From Rhizobium alarense (GTDB lineage: Bacteria > Pseudomonadota > Alphaproteobacteria > Rhizobiales > Rhizobiaceae): a DNA stretch of 60,792 nucleotides. This document shows positions 1 to 9,475 of this stretch, in pieces. The notes beneath the pieces were generated by a model that had not been told where the DNA came from, did no database searches, and saw only the letters and a program-made list of their open reading frames with translations. The DNA lies in NCBI RefSeq assembly GCF_021555155.1, contig NZ_JAKGBU010000025.1, positions 1 through 60,792 on the forward strand, read 5' to 3'. How positions within the stretch are numbered: position 1 is the first letter of the stretch; every line of letters begins with the position of its first letter. Position numbers and translations under genes: made by a program.

Positions 1-1153
1 CCACGCCGACTGCGCTGATGTGGCCTTGCAGCAGGAACGGCACCGCGAGTGGGATAATGGCGCCGAGCAACGCCGTCGAGGACGCAAAGGCCGAGACGAT
101 GGCGCCCGTGAAGCAGAGCAGCAGCGCGACCAGGAGCGGCATGCCGAGGCTCGACATGCCGTTGGCGACTTAGTCGACGGTCCCGGCCTTCTCCATGACG
201 CCGACATAGGTAATGATGCCGGCGATCAGAAGCACGGTCGACCAGCTTACCTCGTCGATCGCCGCCTTCTGGGTATTCGGCGAAATGAGGGCGAGCGCGA
301 CGGCGACAGTGATCGCGACTAGGCCCACGTTGAACTTAAAGACGAGTGCGCCGATGCCGTGCGCCGTCAGCCCGATCAAGGTGAAGATCTTTTCCGGAGT
401 CAGCCGCAATGTCTGAGCGGTGTCAGCCGCCGTACCGTAGCTATGCTCCCTGATCGGCTTGGCGCGCGTGCCGCCATGGCCCCGGATCGACGCCGATACG
501 CCCTCCGGATGCAATTCGGGCAGGGGACCGGTGGCAGCCGGTTTCTGCTTCATGACCTGCGCGCCGCCGAAGACAAAGAAGACCATCGCGGCAATCGCTA
601 GGTTGAAAAGGAAACTGGAGAGGAAGAGCGACGTCGGCGCGAAGGCGAGTCCAGCCTTGACGACGATCTGGTTGGTGATGCCCCCATAGACACTGATTGG
701 CGAAAAGCCGCCGGCCTGCGCGCCGTGGATGACCATCAGCCCCATCATCACCGGGTGGATGCGGTACTGCACGGCAAAGCTTAGGGCGACCGGGGCGAGG
801 ATTGCCACAGCCGCCGGCCCGAGCGCGCCGAAACCGGTGATGATAGCGGCAACGACGAACATCACCCAGGGGATCCAGACGACATGCCCGCGCACCAGCT
901 GCACGGCGCATTCGATGATCCAGTCGATGGTGCCGTTGATCTGCGCGATGGCGAAGAGATAGGTGACGGCGACCAGCATCAAGAACAGGTCGCTCGGGAA
1001 GCCGGCGAAAATGTCGTTGGCCCTCATGCCGATGATCAGTGATCCAAGCAGGAACGTGCAGCCGAATGCCAGCGCACCCATGTTGATCGGCTGGATCGTC
1101 GCGATGACGAACATGGCGACAAGCAGCAGTATCGATAGGACTTCGATGCCCAT
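1..1153 (-). pseudogene. matC: MatC-like dicarboxylate/malonate carrier, interrupted and running off the left edge
   Basis: Hydrophobic multi-pass membrane protein matching the MatC N-terminal family (malonate/C4-dicarboxylate carrier), starting MGIEVLSILLLVAMF behind a good GGAGGGG ribosome site. The frame stops at a TAA at 170-172 after residue 327 (AGTVD). On the far side of this codon the same frame continues as an obvious membrane protein (VANGMSSLGMPLLVALLLCF) to the window edge. A single nonsense codon therefore cuts a gene that should run further left. It lies downstream of matB on the same strand, as in rhizobial mat loci. The family is clear. Whether the stop is real or a base error cannot be told from one sequence. 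Confidence 0.8.
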
Positions 1154-1250
1154 GATTCCCCTCCCTCCGACGCCTCCAGCGCCGGCAGCTAATGTTCTTC
1201 AAGATTTGGCAATATCCGTGCGCCTTCCTCCCAGAGGGCGCAGGGACAGG

Positions 1251-2508
1251 TCACGTCGTTGTGTAAAGATCGGCGAATTTCTGCCGCAGGACGTTCTTCT
1301 GGACGTTGCCCATGGTGTTGCGCGGCGGGCCCCCGGTGAAGATGATGCGCTTGGGTTGCTTGTAGGGGGCAAGCCTTTCCTGAAGCGCGCCCAGGATTGC
1401 CGTTTCATCGAGCGCTGCATCGGGCTTGCAGACGACGATGGCGGTGAGGCCTTCGCCGAAGTCCGGATGCGGGACGCCGATCACGGCGCTTTCAGCGACA
1501 CCCTCGAGCCGGTCGATATCTCCTTCGACCTCCTTGGCATAGACGTTGTATCCACCCGAGATCACCAGGTCCTTGCTGCGGCCGACAATGTGGACATAGC
1601 CTTGCCTGTCGATCTTGCCGAGATCGCCGCTTATGAAGAAGCCATCGGTGGTGAATTCCGCGGCGGTCTTTTCCGGCATGCGCCAATAGCCCTTGAAGAC
1701 GTTCGGGCCCTTGATCTCGATCAGGCCGGTTTCGTTGGGCGGCAGCACCGCGCCGGTGGCGGGATCGGTGATGCGCACCGTCACGCCGGGCAGGGGGAAG
1801 CCGACCGTTCCGGCGATCCGCTCTCCGTCATAGGGATTGGAGGTGTTCATGTTGGTTTCGGTCATGCCGTAGCGCTCGAGGATCGCGTGGCCGGTGCGGT
1901 TCCTGAACGCAGCATGCGTCTCGGCGAGCAGCGGCGGCGAACCGGGGATGAAGAGGCGCATGTTCGCGACGGCCTGCCGGTCGAGCCGCGAGCTCTGCAG
2001 CAGGCGCAGTTAAAAGGTCAGAACACCCATCAGGAGAGTAGCTTCGGACATCAGCGAGACGATCTCGTCCGGATCGAACTTCGGCAGCAGGAACATCGAG
2101 GCGCCGGCAAGCAATGTGACGTTGGTGGCGACGAACACCATGGGTGTGGAAGAGCGGCAAGGCATGAATCAACCGATCTTCGGCGGTGACAGGCCAGTAA
2201 TCGCGCAGGGTCAGGGCATTCGAGAACAGGTTGCCGTGGGTGAACATCGCGCCCTTGGAACGACCCGTCGTTCCCGAAGCATAGAGGATCGCTGCCAGAT
2301 CATCGGCCGAGCACGAAGCATCCACGAAGTCCGCCGGCTCGTCCCTCGCGAGATCGAGCAGCGAGCCGGTACCATCGGCATCAAATGTTTCGACGATCGC
2401 ACCGTGAGGCTCGGCGATCTTTGCCACGCCCTCCCGGGCACTCGAGGAGACGACAACCAGCCGCGGTTCGGCATCGCCGATGAAATAGTCGAGTCTCGGC
2501 GAGCGTAT
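1251..2508 (-). pseudogene. matB: Malonyl-CoA synthetase remnant, 5'-deleted with frameshifts and a stop
   Basis: AMP-forming acyl-CoA synthetase of the MatB type (malonate + CoA + ATP to malonyl-CoA). The AMP-binding motif YASGTTGRSKGA and the later YGMTETNMNTSNPYDGERIAG and GDLGKID segments are all visible, but in different frames. Lesions: an extra A near 2494 (LAE/LDYFIGDAEP), a two-base loss near 2138 (FHTHG/FVATNV), and a TAA at 2010-2012 inside TF*LRLLQ. About the first 90 residues of a normal ~500-aa MatB are missing. The 5' end runs into the divergent matR-like gene at about 2505. No matA (malonyl-CoA decarboxylase) is present. The gene cannot give an active enzyme as written. Confidence 0.85.
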
Positions 2509-3140
2509 TTAGGTTTAGGGACGAGATTGAAAACGCAATTCTTTCCAACGAGTTCTCCCCTGGCGAGCAGCTGGACGAAATGGTGCTCGCCAATCGGTTC
2601 GGCGTCTCGCGGACGCCGGCGCGCGAGGCGTTGATGCAGCTAGACGCTATCGGCCTGATCGAAATCCGACCTCGCAGAGGGGCCGTCGTCATCGATCCGG
2701 GGCCGCGCCGCGTCTATGAAATGTTCGAGGTGATGGCGGAACTGGAGGGGCTCGCCGGATCGCTGGCTGCGCGTCGGCTCGACGATGAGGCCCGCGCAAC
2801 GATCACGGCGGCGCACAAGCGCTGCGAGCATTCGGCCGAAGCCGGCGACAGCGATACCTATTATTACGACAACGAGGCATTCCATAAGGCGATCTACGCC
2901 GCGAGCCGGAGCGACTTCCTCGAGGAGCAGTGCACGCAATTGCATCGCCGTCTGCGTCCCTACCGCCGGCTTCAACTGCGCGTACGCAATCGCCTGGCGA
3001 CGTCCTTCTCTGAGCACTGTGCGATCGTCGACGCCATCTTTGCCGGGGACGGGGAGGAGGCGCGGCGCCTGCTTAGGGCGCATGTCGGTATTCAGGGCGA
3101 ACGCTTCAGCGATCTGGTCGCAAGCATGGCAACAAGATGA
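2508..3140 (+). pseudogene. matR: GntR/FCD-family regulator lacking its 5' end (MatR-like)
   Basis: The reading frame encodes a winged-helix GntR domain (FSPGEQLDE, then LANRFGVSRTPAREALMQL) followed by an FCD-type ligand domain (HKRCEHSAEAGD...EAFHKAIYAASRS). The frame is open from 2484 but has no ATG, GTG or TTG before the ATG at 2580, which would start inside the DNA-binding domain. The natural start and promoter therefore seem lost at the same junction that removed the 5' end of matB. The expected role is malonate-responsive control of the mat genes, inferred from family and neighbours. A shortened product from 2580 could exist but would lack the first helix. Confidence 0.7.
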
Positions 3141-3203
3141 CCTCGAATCTCAGATAACGGGCGGGGCTGCCATCTTGACGCGGTTCTTCGGCACTCCTCC
3201 CGT

Positions 3204-4079
3204 TCACCGGCTCGGAACGGGCGCTTCACCGCGGTAGTCGTAAAAGCCTCTACCGACCTTCCGCCCCAGCCAACCGGCTTCGGCATATTTCACCAGCAGC
3301 GGGCACGGCCGGTACTTGGTATCGGCGAGCCCGTCGTGGAGCACGTTCATGATGGCGAGGCAGGTATCGAGGCCGATGAAATCGGCGAGTTCCAGCGGTC
3401 CCATCGGATGATTGGCGCCGAGCTTCATGCTCTGGTCGATATCGACGACCGAACCGACGCCTTCGTAGAGCGTGTAGACCGCCTCGTTGATCATCGGAAT
3501 GAGGATCCGATTGACGATGAAGGCCGGGAAATCCTCGGCGACGACCGCAGTCTTCCCGAGGCGCTGCACCACCACACGGACCGCTTCGAAGGTCTCCTTG
3601 CTGGTCGCGATGCCACGGATAAGCTCGATGAGCTGCATGACCGGGACGGGGTTCATGAAATGGAGGCCCATGAACTGTTCGGGACGCCCGGTCCGTCCCG
3701 CAAGCCGCGTGATCGAAAGCGAAGACGTATTCGAGGTGAGGATCGTTTCGGGCCTCAAGTGCGCGGCCAGATCGTCGAATATCTTCTGCTTGACCGCTTC
3801 CCTTTCCGCCGTCGCCTCGATGACAAGGTCGCTCGTCCCGAGCTCCGGCAGGTACACGGTCGTCCGGATGCGCCCGAGGGCAAGCGCCCTGTCCTCATCC
3901 GTTACCTTTCCTCGGGCGACCTGCCGGTCCATGTTCGCGCCGATCTTAGCGATCGCCGCACTGAGCCCTGCAGCTTCGACATCCATCAGCGTCACATCAT
4001 ATCCGGCAAGCGCGAGCACATGGGCAATGCCGCTGCCCATCTGCCCGGCGCCAACCACCCCAACGGTCTGAATCGTCAT
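3204..4079 (-). CDS. 3-hydroxybutyryl-CoA dehydrogenase
   Basis: 291 aa. NAD-dependent oxidation of (S)-3-hydroxyacyl-CoA to 3-ketoacyl-CoA. The N-terminus carries the Rossmann glycine motif GAGQMGSG (residues 9-16). The 3HCDH domain follows, with SNTSS, GLHFMNPVPVM containing the catalytic His, and the C-terminal LGANHPMGPLELADFIGLD. The start at 4079 (MTIQTV) is chosen because GGAGGAGG precedes it and its ATGA overlaps the stop of the CoA-transferase gene upstream. It would follow glutaryl-CoA dehydrogenase and a hydratase in taking crotonyl-CoA carbons to acetoacetyl-CoA. No enoyl-CoA hydratase is seen in the cluster. Short monofunctional type, like PaaH or Hbd. Confidence 0.9.
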   Translation of the reverse strand: MTIQTVGVVGAGQMGSGIAHVLALAGYDVTLMDVEAAGLSAAIAKIGANMDRQVARGKVTDEDRALALGRIRTTVYLPELGTSDLVIEATAEREAVKQKIFDDLAAHLRPETILTSNTSSLSITRLAGRTGRPEQFMGLHFMNPVPVMQLIELIRGIATSKETFEAVRVVVQRLGKTAVVAEDFPAFIVNRILIPMINEAVYTLYEGVGSVVDIDQSMKLGANHPMGPLELADFIGLDTCLAIMNVLHDGLADTKYRPCPLLVKYAEAGWLGRKVGRGFYDYRGEAPVPSR

Positions 4080-5248
4080 CGTTCCTCCTCCTTGCTGGAG
4101 CAAAAGCCCCAAGTTCCATCGCCCAAAGCCGGCGCGGCTCGGTCGAGGGTGAGGGGGCTGCGCGACAGGCGGATCGGCGTGCGCAAGCCGGGCAGACCTT
4201 CGGGGTCGATGCGAAGGTTGCGCGCCTTGATCTGCGGCTCGTTGATCGCCTCGGCCACCGTGTTGATCGGGCCGCCGGGTACGCCCGCCTTCTCAAGGTC
4301 AGCGATCAGCTCCTGCTTCGGCCTTTGGCAGGTCTTCTCGGCGATCAGGGCAGAGAGCGCCTTTCGGTTCTCCACTCGCGCCGGGTTGGTGGCGTAGGCG
4401 GGGTCGTTCGAAAGCTCTGCAAGACCAAGCAAGCCGCAAAGCGCGGCAAACTGCCGGTCGTTGCCGCAGGCGATGATCAGATGCCCATCGGAAGCCGGGA
4501 ACACCTGATAAGGCACGATGTTGGGATGCGCATTGCCCATGCGGTGGGGCACTTTTCCGCCCGCAAGATAGTTCATCGCCTGGTTGGCGAGCACTGCGAC
4601 GCCGACGTCGAGGAGCGCCAGATCGACGTGCTGGCCAAGGCCGGAACGTTCCCGCTCGGCCAGCGCCGCTTGAATGCCGATCACACCGTAAAGCCCGGTG
4701 AAGACGTCGATCCAGGCAACGCCGACCTTCTGCGGCTCGCCGTCGGGCTCGCCGGTCAGGTCCATGATCCCGCACATGCCCTGTATCAGGAAATCATAGC
4801 CCGGATGTTGCGCTCGCGGCCCTGTCTGGCCGAAACCGGTTACGGAAGCGTAGACGACACGTGGATTGAGCGCGGCGACACTTTCATAGTCGAGGCCGAA
4901 TTTTGCAAGGCCGCCGACCTTGAAGTTTTCGACCACGACATCCGCTTCGGCGATCAGTGCCTTCAAGCGGGCAAGGTCCTCCAGATCGCCGAAATCGCAG
5001 GTGACCGACGTCTTGCCGCGATTTGCCGCATGGAAATAGGCCGCCACTTTCTCGGCGCCGCCATTGCCGTCGGGCCGCTCGATGAAGGGCGGGCCCCATG
5101 TGCGGGTATCGTCGCCCTGCGGGCTTTCGACCTTGATGACGTCGGCGCCGAGATCGGCGAGCGTCTGGCCGATCCAGGGGCCGGCGAGAATTCGGGCAAG
5201 TTCAACGACTTTGAGGCCGGCAAGCGGCGCGCTGTTCGGGCCGAGCAT
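4076..5248 (-). CDS. Class III (CaiB/BaiF) CoA-transferase, probably glutarate-CoA transferase
   Basis: 390 aa, the usual length for family III CoA-transferases. The N-terminal LAGLKVVELARILAGPWIGQ and DLGADVIKVE segments are diagnostic. The catalytic Asp region is seen as LTGEPDGEPQKVGVAWIDVFTGLYG. The start codon overlaps the stop of the upstream dehydrogenase gene (TGATG) and the end overlaps the downstream dehydrogenase start (ATGA), so the three genes are translationally coupled. Adjacent glutaryl-CoA dehydrogenase makes succinyl-CoA:glutarate CoA-transferase the best functional guess. That is inference from neighbours, because this family cannot be assigned a substrate from motifs alone. 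Confidence 0.85.
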   Translation of the reverse strand: MLGPNSAPLAGLKVVELARILAGPWIGQTLADLGADVIKVESPQGDDTRTWGPPFIERPDGNGGAEKVAAYFHAANRGKTSVTCDFGDLEDLARLKALIAEADVVVENFKVGGLAKFGLDYESVAALNPRVVYASVTGFGQTGPRAQHPGYDFLIQGMCGIMDLTGEPDGEPQKVGVAWIDVFTGLYGVIGIQAALAERERSGLGQHVDLALLDVGVAVLANQAMNYLAGGKVPHRMGNAHPNIVPYQVFPASDGHLIIACGNDRQFAALCGLLGLAELSNDPAYATNPARVENRKALSALIAEKTCQRPKQELIADLEKAGVPGGPINTVAEAINEPQIKARNLRIDPEGLPGLRTPIRLSRSPLTLDRAAPALGDGTWGFCSSKEEER

Positions 5249-6462
5249 CAGAAGAACGCCTGGATGCCGGTCTGGGCGCGGCCAAGGATCAAGGCGTGGA
5301 CGTCATGCGTGCCCTCATAGGTGTTGACCGTTTCGAGGTTCTGCGCATGGCGCATGACGTGGTATTCGATCTGGATGCCGTTGCCGCCATGCATGTCGCG
5401 GGCCGTCCGAGCGATATCGAGCGCCTTGCCGCAATTGTTGCGCTTGACGAGCGCGATCATTTCCGGCGCGAACCTGTGCTCGTCCATCAGCCGGCCGACG
5501 CGGAGCGAGGCCTGGAGCCCGAGCGCGATCTCCGTCTGCATGTCGGCGAGCTTCTTCTGGTAAAGCTGGGTGCCGGCGAGCGGTTTGCCGAACTGGATGC
5601 GATCGAGGCCGTATTGTCGCGAACGGAACCAGCAATCCTCCGCGGCGCCGAGCACGCCCTAAGAGATGCCGTAGCGGGCACGGTTGAGGCAGCCGAACGG
5701 TCCCTTGAGCCCCGAAACGTTCGGCAACAGCGCGTCCTCGCCGACCTCGACACCGTCGAGCACGATCTCGCCGGTGATCGAGGCGCGCAGCGATAGCTTG
5801 CCGCCGATCTTCGGCGCGGAGAGGCCCTTCATGCCCTTTTCGAGGATGAAGCCGCGGATCTGGCCGTCATGCGCCTCCGATTTCGCCCAGACGACGAAGA
5901 CGTCGGCGATCGGCGCGTTGGAGATCCACATCTTCGAGCCACGCAGGCGGTAGCCGCCATCGATCTTCTCGGCACGGGTCTTCATGCCGGCGGGATCGGA
6001 ACCGGCATCCGGCTCGGTGAGGCCGAAGCAGCCGATCAGTTCGCCGGAAACAAGACCCGGCAGGTATTTGTCGCGCTGCTCTTCCGAGCCATAAGCGTAG
6101 ATCGGATAGATCACCAGCGAGGATTGCACACTCATCATCGAGCGGTAGCCGGAATCGACCCGCTCGACTTCACGGGCGACGAGGCCGTAAGCGACGTAGT
6201 TGGCGCCGGCGGCGCCGTATTTCTCCGGCAATGTCACGCCGAGAAGCCCGGCCTTGCCCATCAGCCGGAAGAGACCGGGATCGGTCTTCTCTTCAAGATA
6301 GGCATCCTGAACGCGCGGCAGCAATTCGGCCTCGGCAAAAGCCTCGGCCGCATCGCGGATCATGCGCTCCTCCTCGGAGAGCTGATCCTCGAGAAGGAAG
6401 GGATCGTCCCAGGCGAATGCGCCAATTTGGGATGAAGGCGTGAAAGTTGAACCTGTGGTCAC
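5248..6462 (-). pseudogene. gcdH: Glutaryl-CoA dehydrogenase with an in-frame amber codon
   Basis: 404 codons of acyl-CoA dehydrogenase sequence. Diagnostic for the glutaryl-CoA type are [42 protein letters not shown] and the C-terminal [19 protein letters not shown], which holds the catalytic Glu of the family. The enzyme oxidises and decarboxylates glutaryl-CoA to crotonyl-CoA. At 5659-5661 a TAG interrupts [14 protein letters not shown]. Relatives have Trp there, so one G-to-A change (TGG to TAG) explains it and the frame is otherwise intact on both sides. As written, the product ends at residue 267 and lacks the catalytic base. Confidence 0.88.
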
Positions 6463-6542
6463 GGATTTTTTCCTCGAATGAAGTGTGACAATGCCGAGGC
6501 GGCCGCCGATACTGCTGCAGCGACCGCTCTAACCAGCCTGAT

Positions 6543-7850
6543 CTACGTGGCAACGGAGCCTGACGGCGCGGAAAATGCTGCTTCAATTGAAGCCTCCAGG
6601 ATGTCCAAGCCCTCCGACAGGACATCCCATTCAATCGTCAGGGGCGGCAACAGCCGGATCACGTTCAGGCGCGTTCCGCACGAGAGAAGGATGAGGCCGC
6701 GCGCTTCAGCTTCCGCGACGATCCGGTTCGTGATCGCAGGTGCTGCCGTCTTCGTCTGGCGATCCTCGACCAGTTCGAAGGCGACCATGGCCCCAAGCCC
6801 GCGCACGTCGCCAATTCGCTCCATGCCCTGCCGCGACGCAAGAGACGTCAACCGGTCGGTGATGCGACGGCCGATGTCAGCCGCGCGTTCGCAGAGTTTC
6901 TCCTCGTCAATGACATCGAGCACCGCATTGGCCGCCGCGACACTCAGCGGATTTCCCGCATAGGTGCCGCCGAGCCCGCCTGCATGGGCGGCGTTCATGA
7001 TCTCGGCCCTGCCGGTGACGGCCGACAGCGGAAAGCCGCCTGCGAGGCCTTTCGCCATGGTGACGAGATCCGGCTTCACGCCGGCATGTTCGAAACCGAA
7101 CATCTTCCCGGTGCGCGCCATGCCGGCCTGCACCTCGTCGGCAATCAGCACGATGCCATATTTATCCGCCATCTCGCGCAACCGGACAAGGAATTCCTCG
7201 GGCGCGACATTGAAGCCGCCTTCGCCCTGAACCGGCTCCACGATGAAGGCTGCGATGCGCTCGGGGTCGATATCGGCTGCGAACAGCCGCTCGAGTCCGG
7301 CGATCGCTTCCTCGGTCGAAATGCCGAGGAACGCGTTGGGGAAGGGTGCATGGTAGACGTCGGCCGGGAAGGGGCCGAAATTCTTCTTGTAGGGCATGAC
7401 CTTGCCGGTCAGCGCCATGCCAAGCATGGTGCGACCGTGGAAGGCGCCGGAGAACGCGACCATGCCGGGGCGTTTCGTATAGGCGCGGGCGATCTTGACG
7501 GCGTTTTCGACCGCTTCGGCACCAGTCGTCACCAACATGGTGCGGTTTTCCGCGCCCGTCGGGGCGATCCTGTTCAGCCGCTCCGCAAGTTTCACATATC
7601 CCTCGTAGGGGGCCACGTGAAAACAAGTATGTGTGAATTGTTCTGCCTGAGCGGCGACCGCCTGCATGACTGTCGGGTGGCGATGGCCCGTATTGTTGAC
7701 GGCTATGCCGGCGGCGAAATCGATGAACCGTTTACCATCCACATCCCAGAGTTCGGCATTCTGGGCTCTTTTTGCGAAGATGGCACGTGTTCCGACGCCG
7801 CCAGCGACGGCGGCCTTCTGGCGGGAGTGCAGGTCTGCTGAGGCAGTCAT
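6543..7850 (-). CDS. gabT: 4-aminobutyrate/5-aminovalerate-type aminotransferase (class III, PLP)
   Basis: 435 aa from MTASADLHSRQKAAV at 7850; an in-frame ATG at 7904 is possible but adds atypical residues. Class III omega-aminotransferase with GRTMLGMALTGK, the PLP-binding Asp in LIADEVQAGMARTG and the Schiff-base Lys in LVTMAKGLAGGFPLSA. It moves the terminal amino group of 4-aminobutyrate or 5-aminovalerate to 2-oxoglutarate, giving succinate or glutarate semialdehyde. It sits between an aldehyde dehydrogenase and glutaryl-CoA genes, so a DavT-like role on 5-aminovalerate is as plausible as GabT. Substrate choice is inference. Confidence 0.85.
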   Translation of the reverse strand: MTASADLHSRQKAAVAGGVGTRAIFAKRAQNAELWDVDGKRFIDFAAGIAVNNTGHRHPTVMQAVAAQAEQFTHTCFHVAPYEGYVKLAERLNRIAPTGAENRTMLVTTGAEAVENAVKIARAYTKRPGMVAFSGAFHGRTMLGMALTGKVMPYKKNFGPFPADVYHAPFPNAFLGISTEEAIAGLERLFAADIDPERIAAFIVEPVQGEGGFNVAPEEFLVRLREMADKYGIVLIADEVQAGMARTGKMFGFEHAGVKPDLVTMAKGLAGGFPLSAVTGRAEIMNAAHAGGLGGTYAGNPLSVAAANAVLDVIDEEKLCERAADIGRRITDRLTSLASRQGMERIGDVRGLGAMVAFELVEDRQTKTAAPAITNRIVAEAEARGLILLSCGTRLNVIRLLPPLTIEWDVLSEGLDILEASIEAAFSAPSGSVAT

Positions 7851-7949
7851 TGTGAATATCCGGAATCGTTGATCGGAGTGTGCGGGGTCAGCCCGCATGA
7901 CCATGTTGCCTGGGCAGAAGCCACCGCCCAGGCAATGTTGCTGTCGAGA

Positions 7950-9455
7950 TCAGCCGAGGTGCACCCATACCGACTTCGTCTGGGTATATTGGGTCAGCGC
8001 CTCCAGGCACTTGTCGCGGCCATTGCCCGTCTGCTTGTAGCCGCCCCAGATCGACGTCATGTCGCCATGATCGAAGCAGTTCACCCACACCACGCCGGCT
8101 TCCACATCGCGCGCAAAGCGATGCGCCTTTCCGACATCGCGGGTCCAGATCGAGGCCGCGAGGCCGTAGACAGTGTCATTGGCGATTTCGACGGCGTCAT
8201 CGATGCCGTCTACGGGAATAATCGTGGCGACCGGCCCAAAGATCTCTTCACGTGCGATCTGCATGGAGTTGTTGACGCCTGTGAAAAGGGTGGGTTCGAC
8301 AAAGGCGCCCGCCGGCGAGGATTGAAGCGTGCCACCGCCGAATTTCAGGGCGGCGCCCTCCTTGCGGCCGATGTCGATGTAGTTCAGCACCCGCTGTTGA
8401 TGCGATGCGGTTACGAGCGGCCCGATCGTCGTCGAAGGATCGAGCGGGTCGCCGAGCACGAAGTTCTCCCTGGTGCGGGCGGAGAAGCGCTCCACGAAGT
8501 CGTCGTGGATGCTCTTGTCGACCAGAATACGCGAACCGGCGTTGCAGACCTCGCCCTGGTTTCCGTAGATGCCGTTGACCGCATAGGTGACCGCGGTATC
8601 GAGATCATCATAGTCGCCGAGCACGATCTGCGGCGTCTTGCCTCCGCATTCCGTCGACACCCGCTTCATGTTCGACTGGCCGGCATAGACCATCAGGAGC
8701 TTGCCCACCTCGGTCGAGCCGGTAAAGCCGATCTTGTCGACGTCGTTGTGCAGGCCGAGAGCCTTTCCGGCCTCCTCACCCAACCCGTGGACGACGTTGA
8801 AAACGCCGGCCGGGCCGCCCGCTTCGATAAACAGTTCGGCCAGCAGGTTTGCCGAAAGCGGGGATTGCTCCGCCGGCTTGAGGACAACGGAGTTTCCAGT
8901 CGCAAGGGCAGGACCGAGCTTCCAGGCCGCCATCATCAGCGGGTAGTTCCACGGCACGATGAGGGCGACGACGCCCAGCGGCTGCCGAAGAATGTAATGG
9001 AGGGCGCTGGCCGACGTGTTCGTCACTGCTCCCTCGATCTTGTCGATCGTCTCGGAGAAGAACTTCAGGGAAGTGACCGAGCCCGGAATATCGATGTTCA
9101 TCATGTCCATGACCGGCTTGCCCATATCAAGGCTGTCGAGCAGGGCGAACTCTTCCGCATTCGCCTCAACGAGTGCCGAGAAGCGCTCCAGGACTGCCAT
9201 GCGGTCACGCGGATCCATGCGCGACCAGGAGCCGGACTTGAAAGCCTTGCGAGCGACGCCCACGGCGCGATCGATCTCCGCATGGCCACCCCTCGCGACC
9301 TCCGCAAGGACTTCGCCGGTTGCCGGATTGATAGTGTTGAACGTGCGTCCGTCCGCGGAAGGAACATATGCGCCGTCGATGAAATGCAGCGTCCTGAATT
9401 TCAGGGACTTGGCCTTGGTGTGCCAGAAATCCCGCGTGTAGGTTGAGGCGTCCAT
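7950..9455 (-). CDS. Aldehyde dehydrogenase, PuuC-like, for aminoaldehydes or semialdehydes
   Basis: 501 aa, full length for the NAD(P)-dependent aldehyde dehydrogenase superfamily. Catalytic features visible are VPWNYPLMMAAWKLGPALATGN (cofactor site), FTGSTEVGK, the Glu in ECGGKTPQIV, and the nucleophile Cys in NQGEVCNAGSR. The C-terminus has EEIFGPVATI and the closing WGGYKQTGNGRDKCLEALTQYTQTKSVW, typical of the PuuC/aldehyde dehydrogenases of polyamine catabolism. A TAGGAGT ribosome site precedes the start. It lies between the aminotransferase and the ABC permeases, so it probably oxidises the aldehyde made from the imported amine or by the aminotransferase. Confidence 0.87.
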   Translation of the reverse strand: MDASTYTRDFWHTKAKSLKFRTLHFIDGAYVPSADGRTFNTINPATGEVLAEVARGGHAEIDRAVGVARKAFKSGSWSRMDPRDRMAVLERFSALVEANAEEFALLDSLDMGKPVMDMMNIDIPGSVTSLKFFSETIDKIEGAVTNTSASALHYILRQPLGVVALIVPWNYPLMMAAWKLGPALATGNSVVLKPAEQSPLSANLLAELFIEAGGPAGVFNVVHGLGEEAGKALGLHNDVDKIGFTGSTEVGKLLMVYAGQSNMKRVSTECGGKTPQIVLGDYDDLDTAVTYAVNGIYGNQGEVCNAGSRILVDKSIHDDFVERFSARTRENFVLGDPLDPSTTIGPLVTASHQQRVLNYIDIGRKEGAALKFGGGTLQSSPAGAFVEPTLFTGVNNSMQIAREEIFGPVATIIPVDGIDDAVEIANDTVYGLAASIWTRDVGKAHRFARDVEAGVVWVNCFDHGDMTSIWGGYKQTGNGRDKCLEALTQYTQTKSVWVHLG

Positions 9456-9475
9456 GATTGTACTCCTATTTTTTG

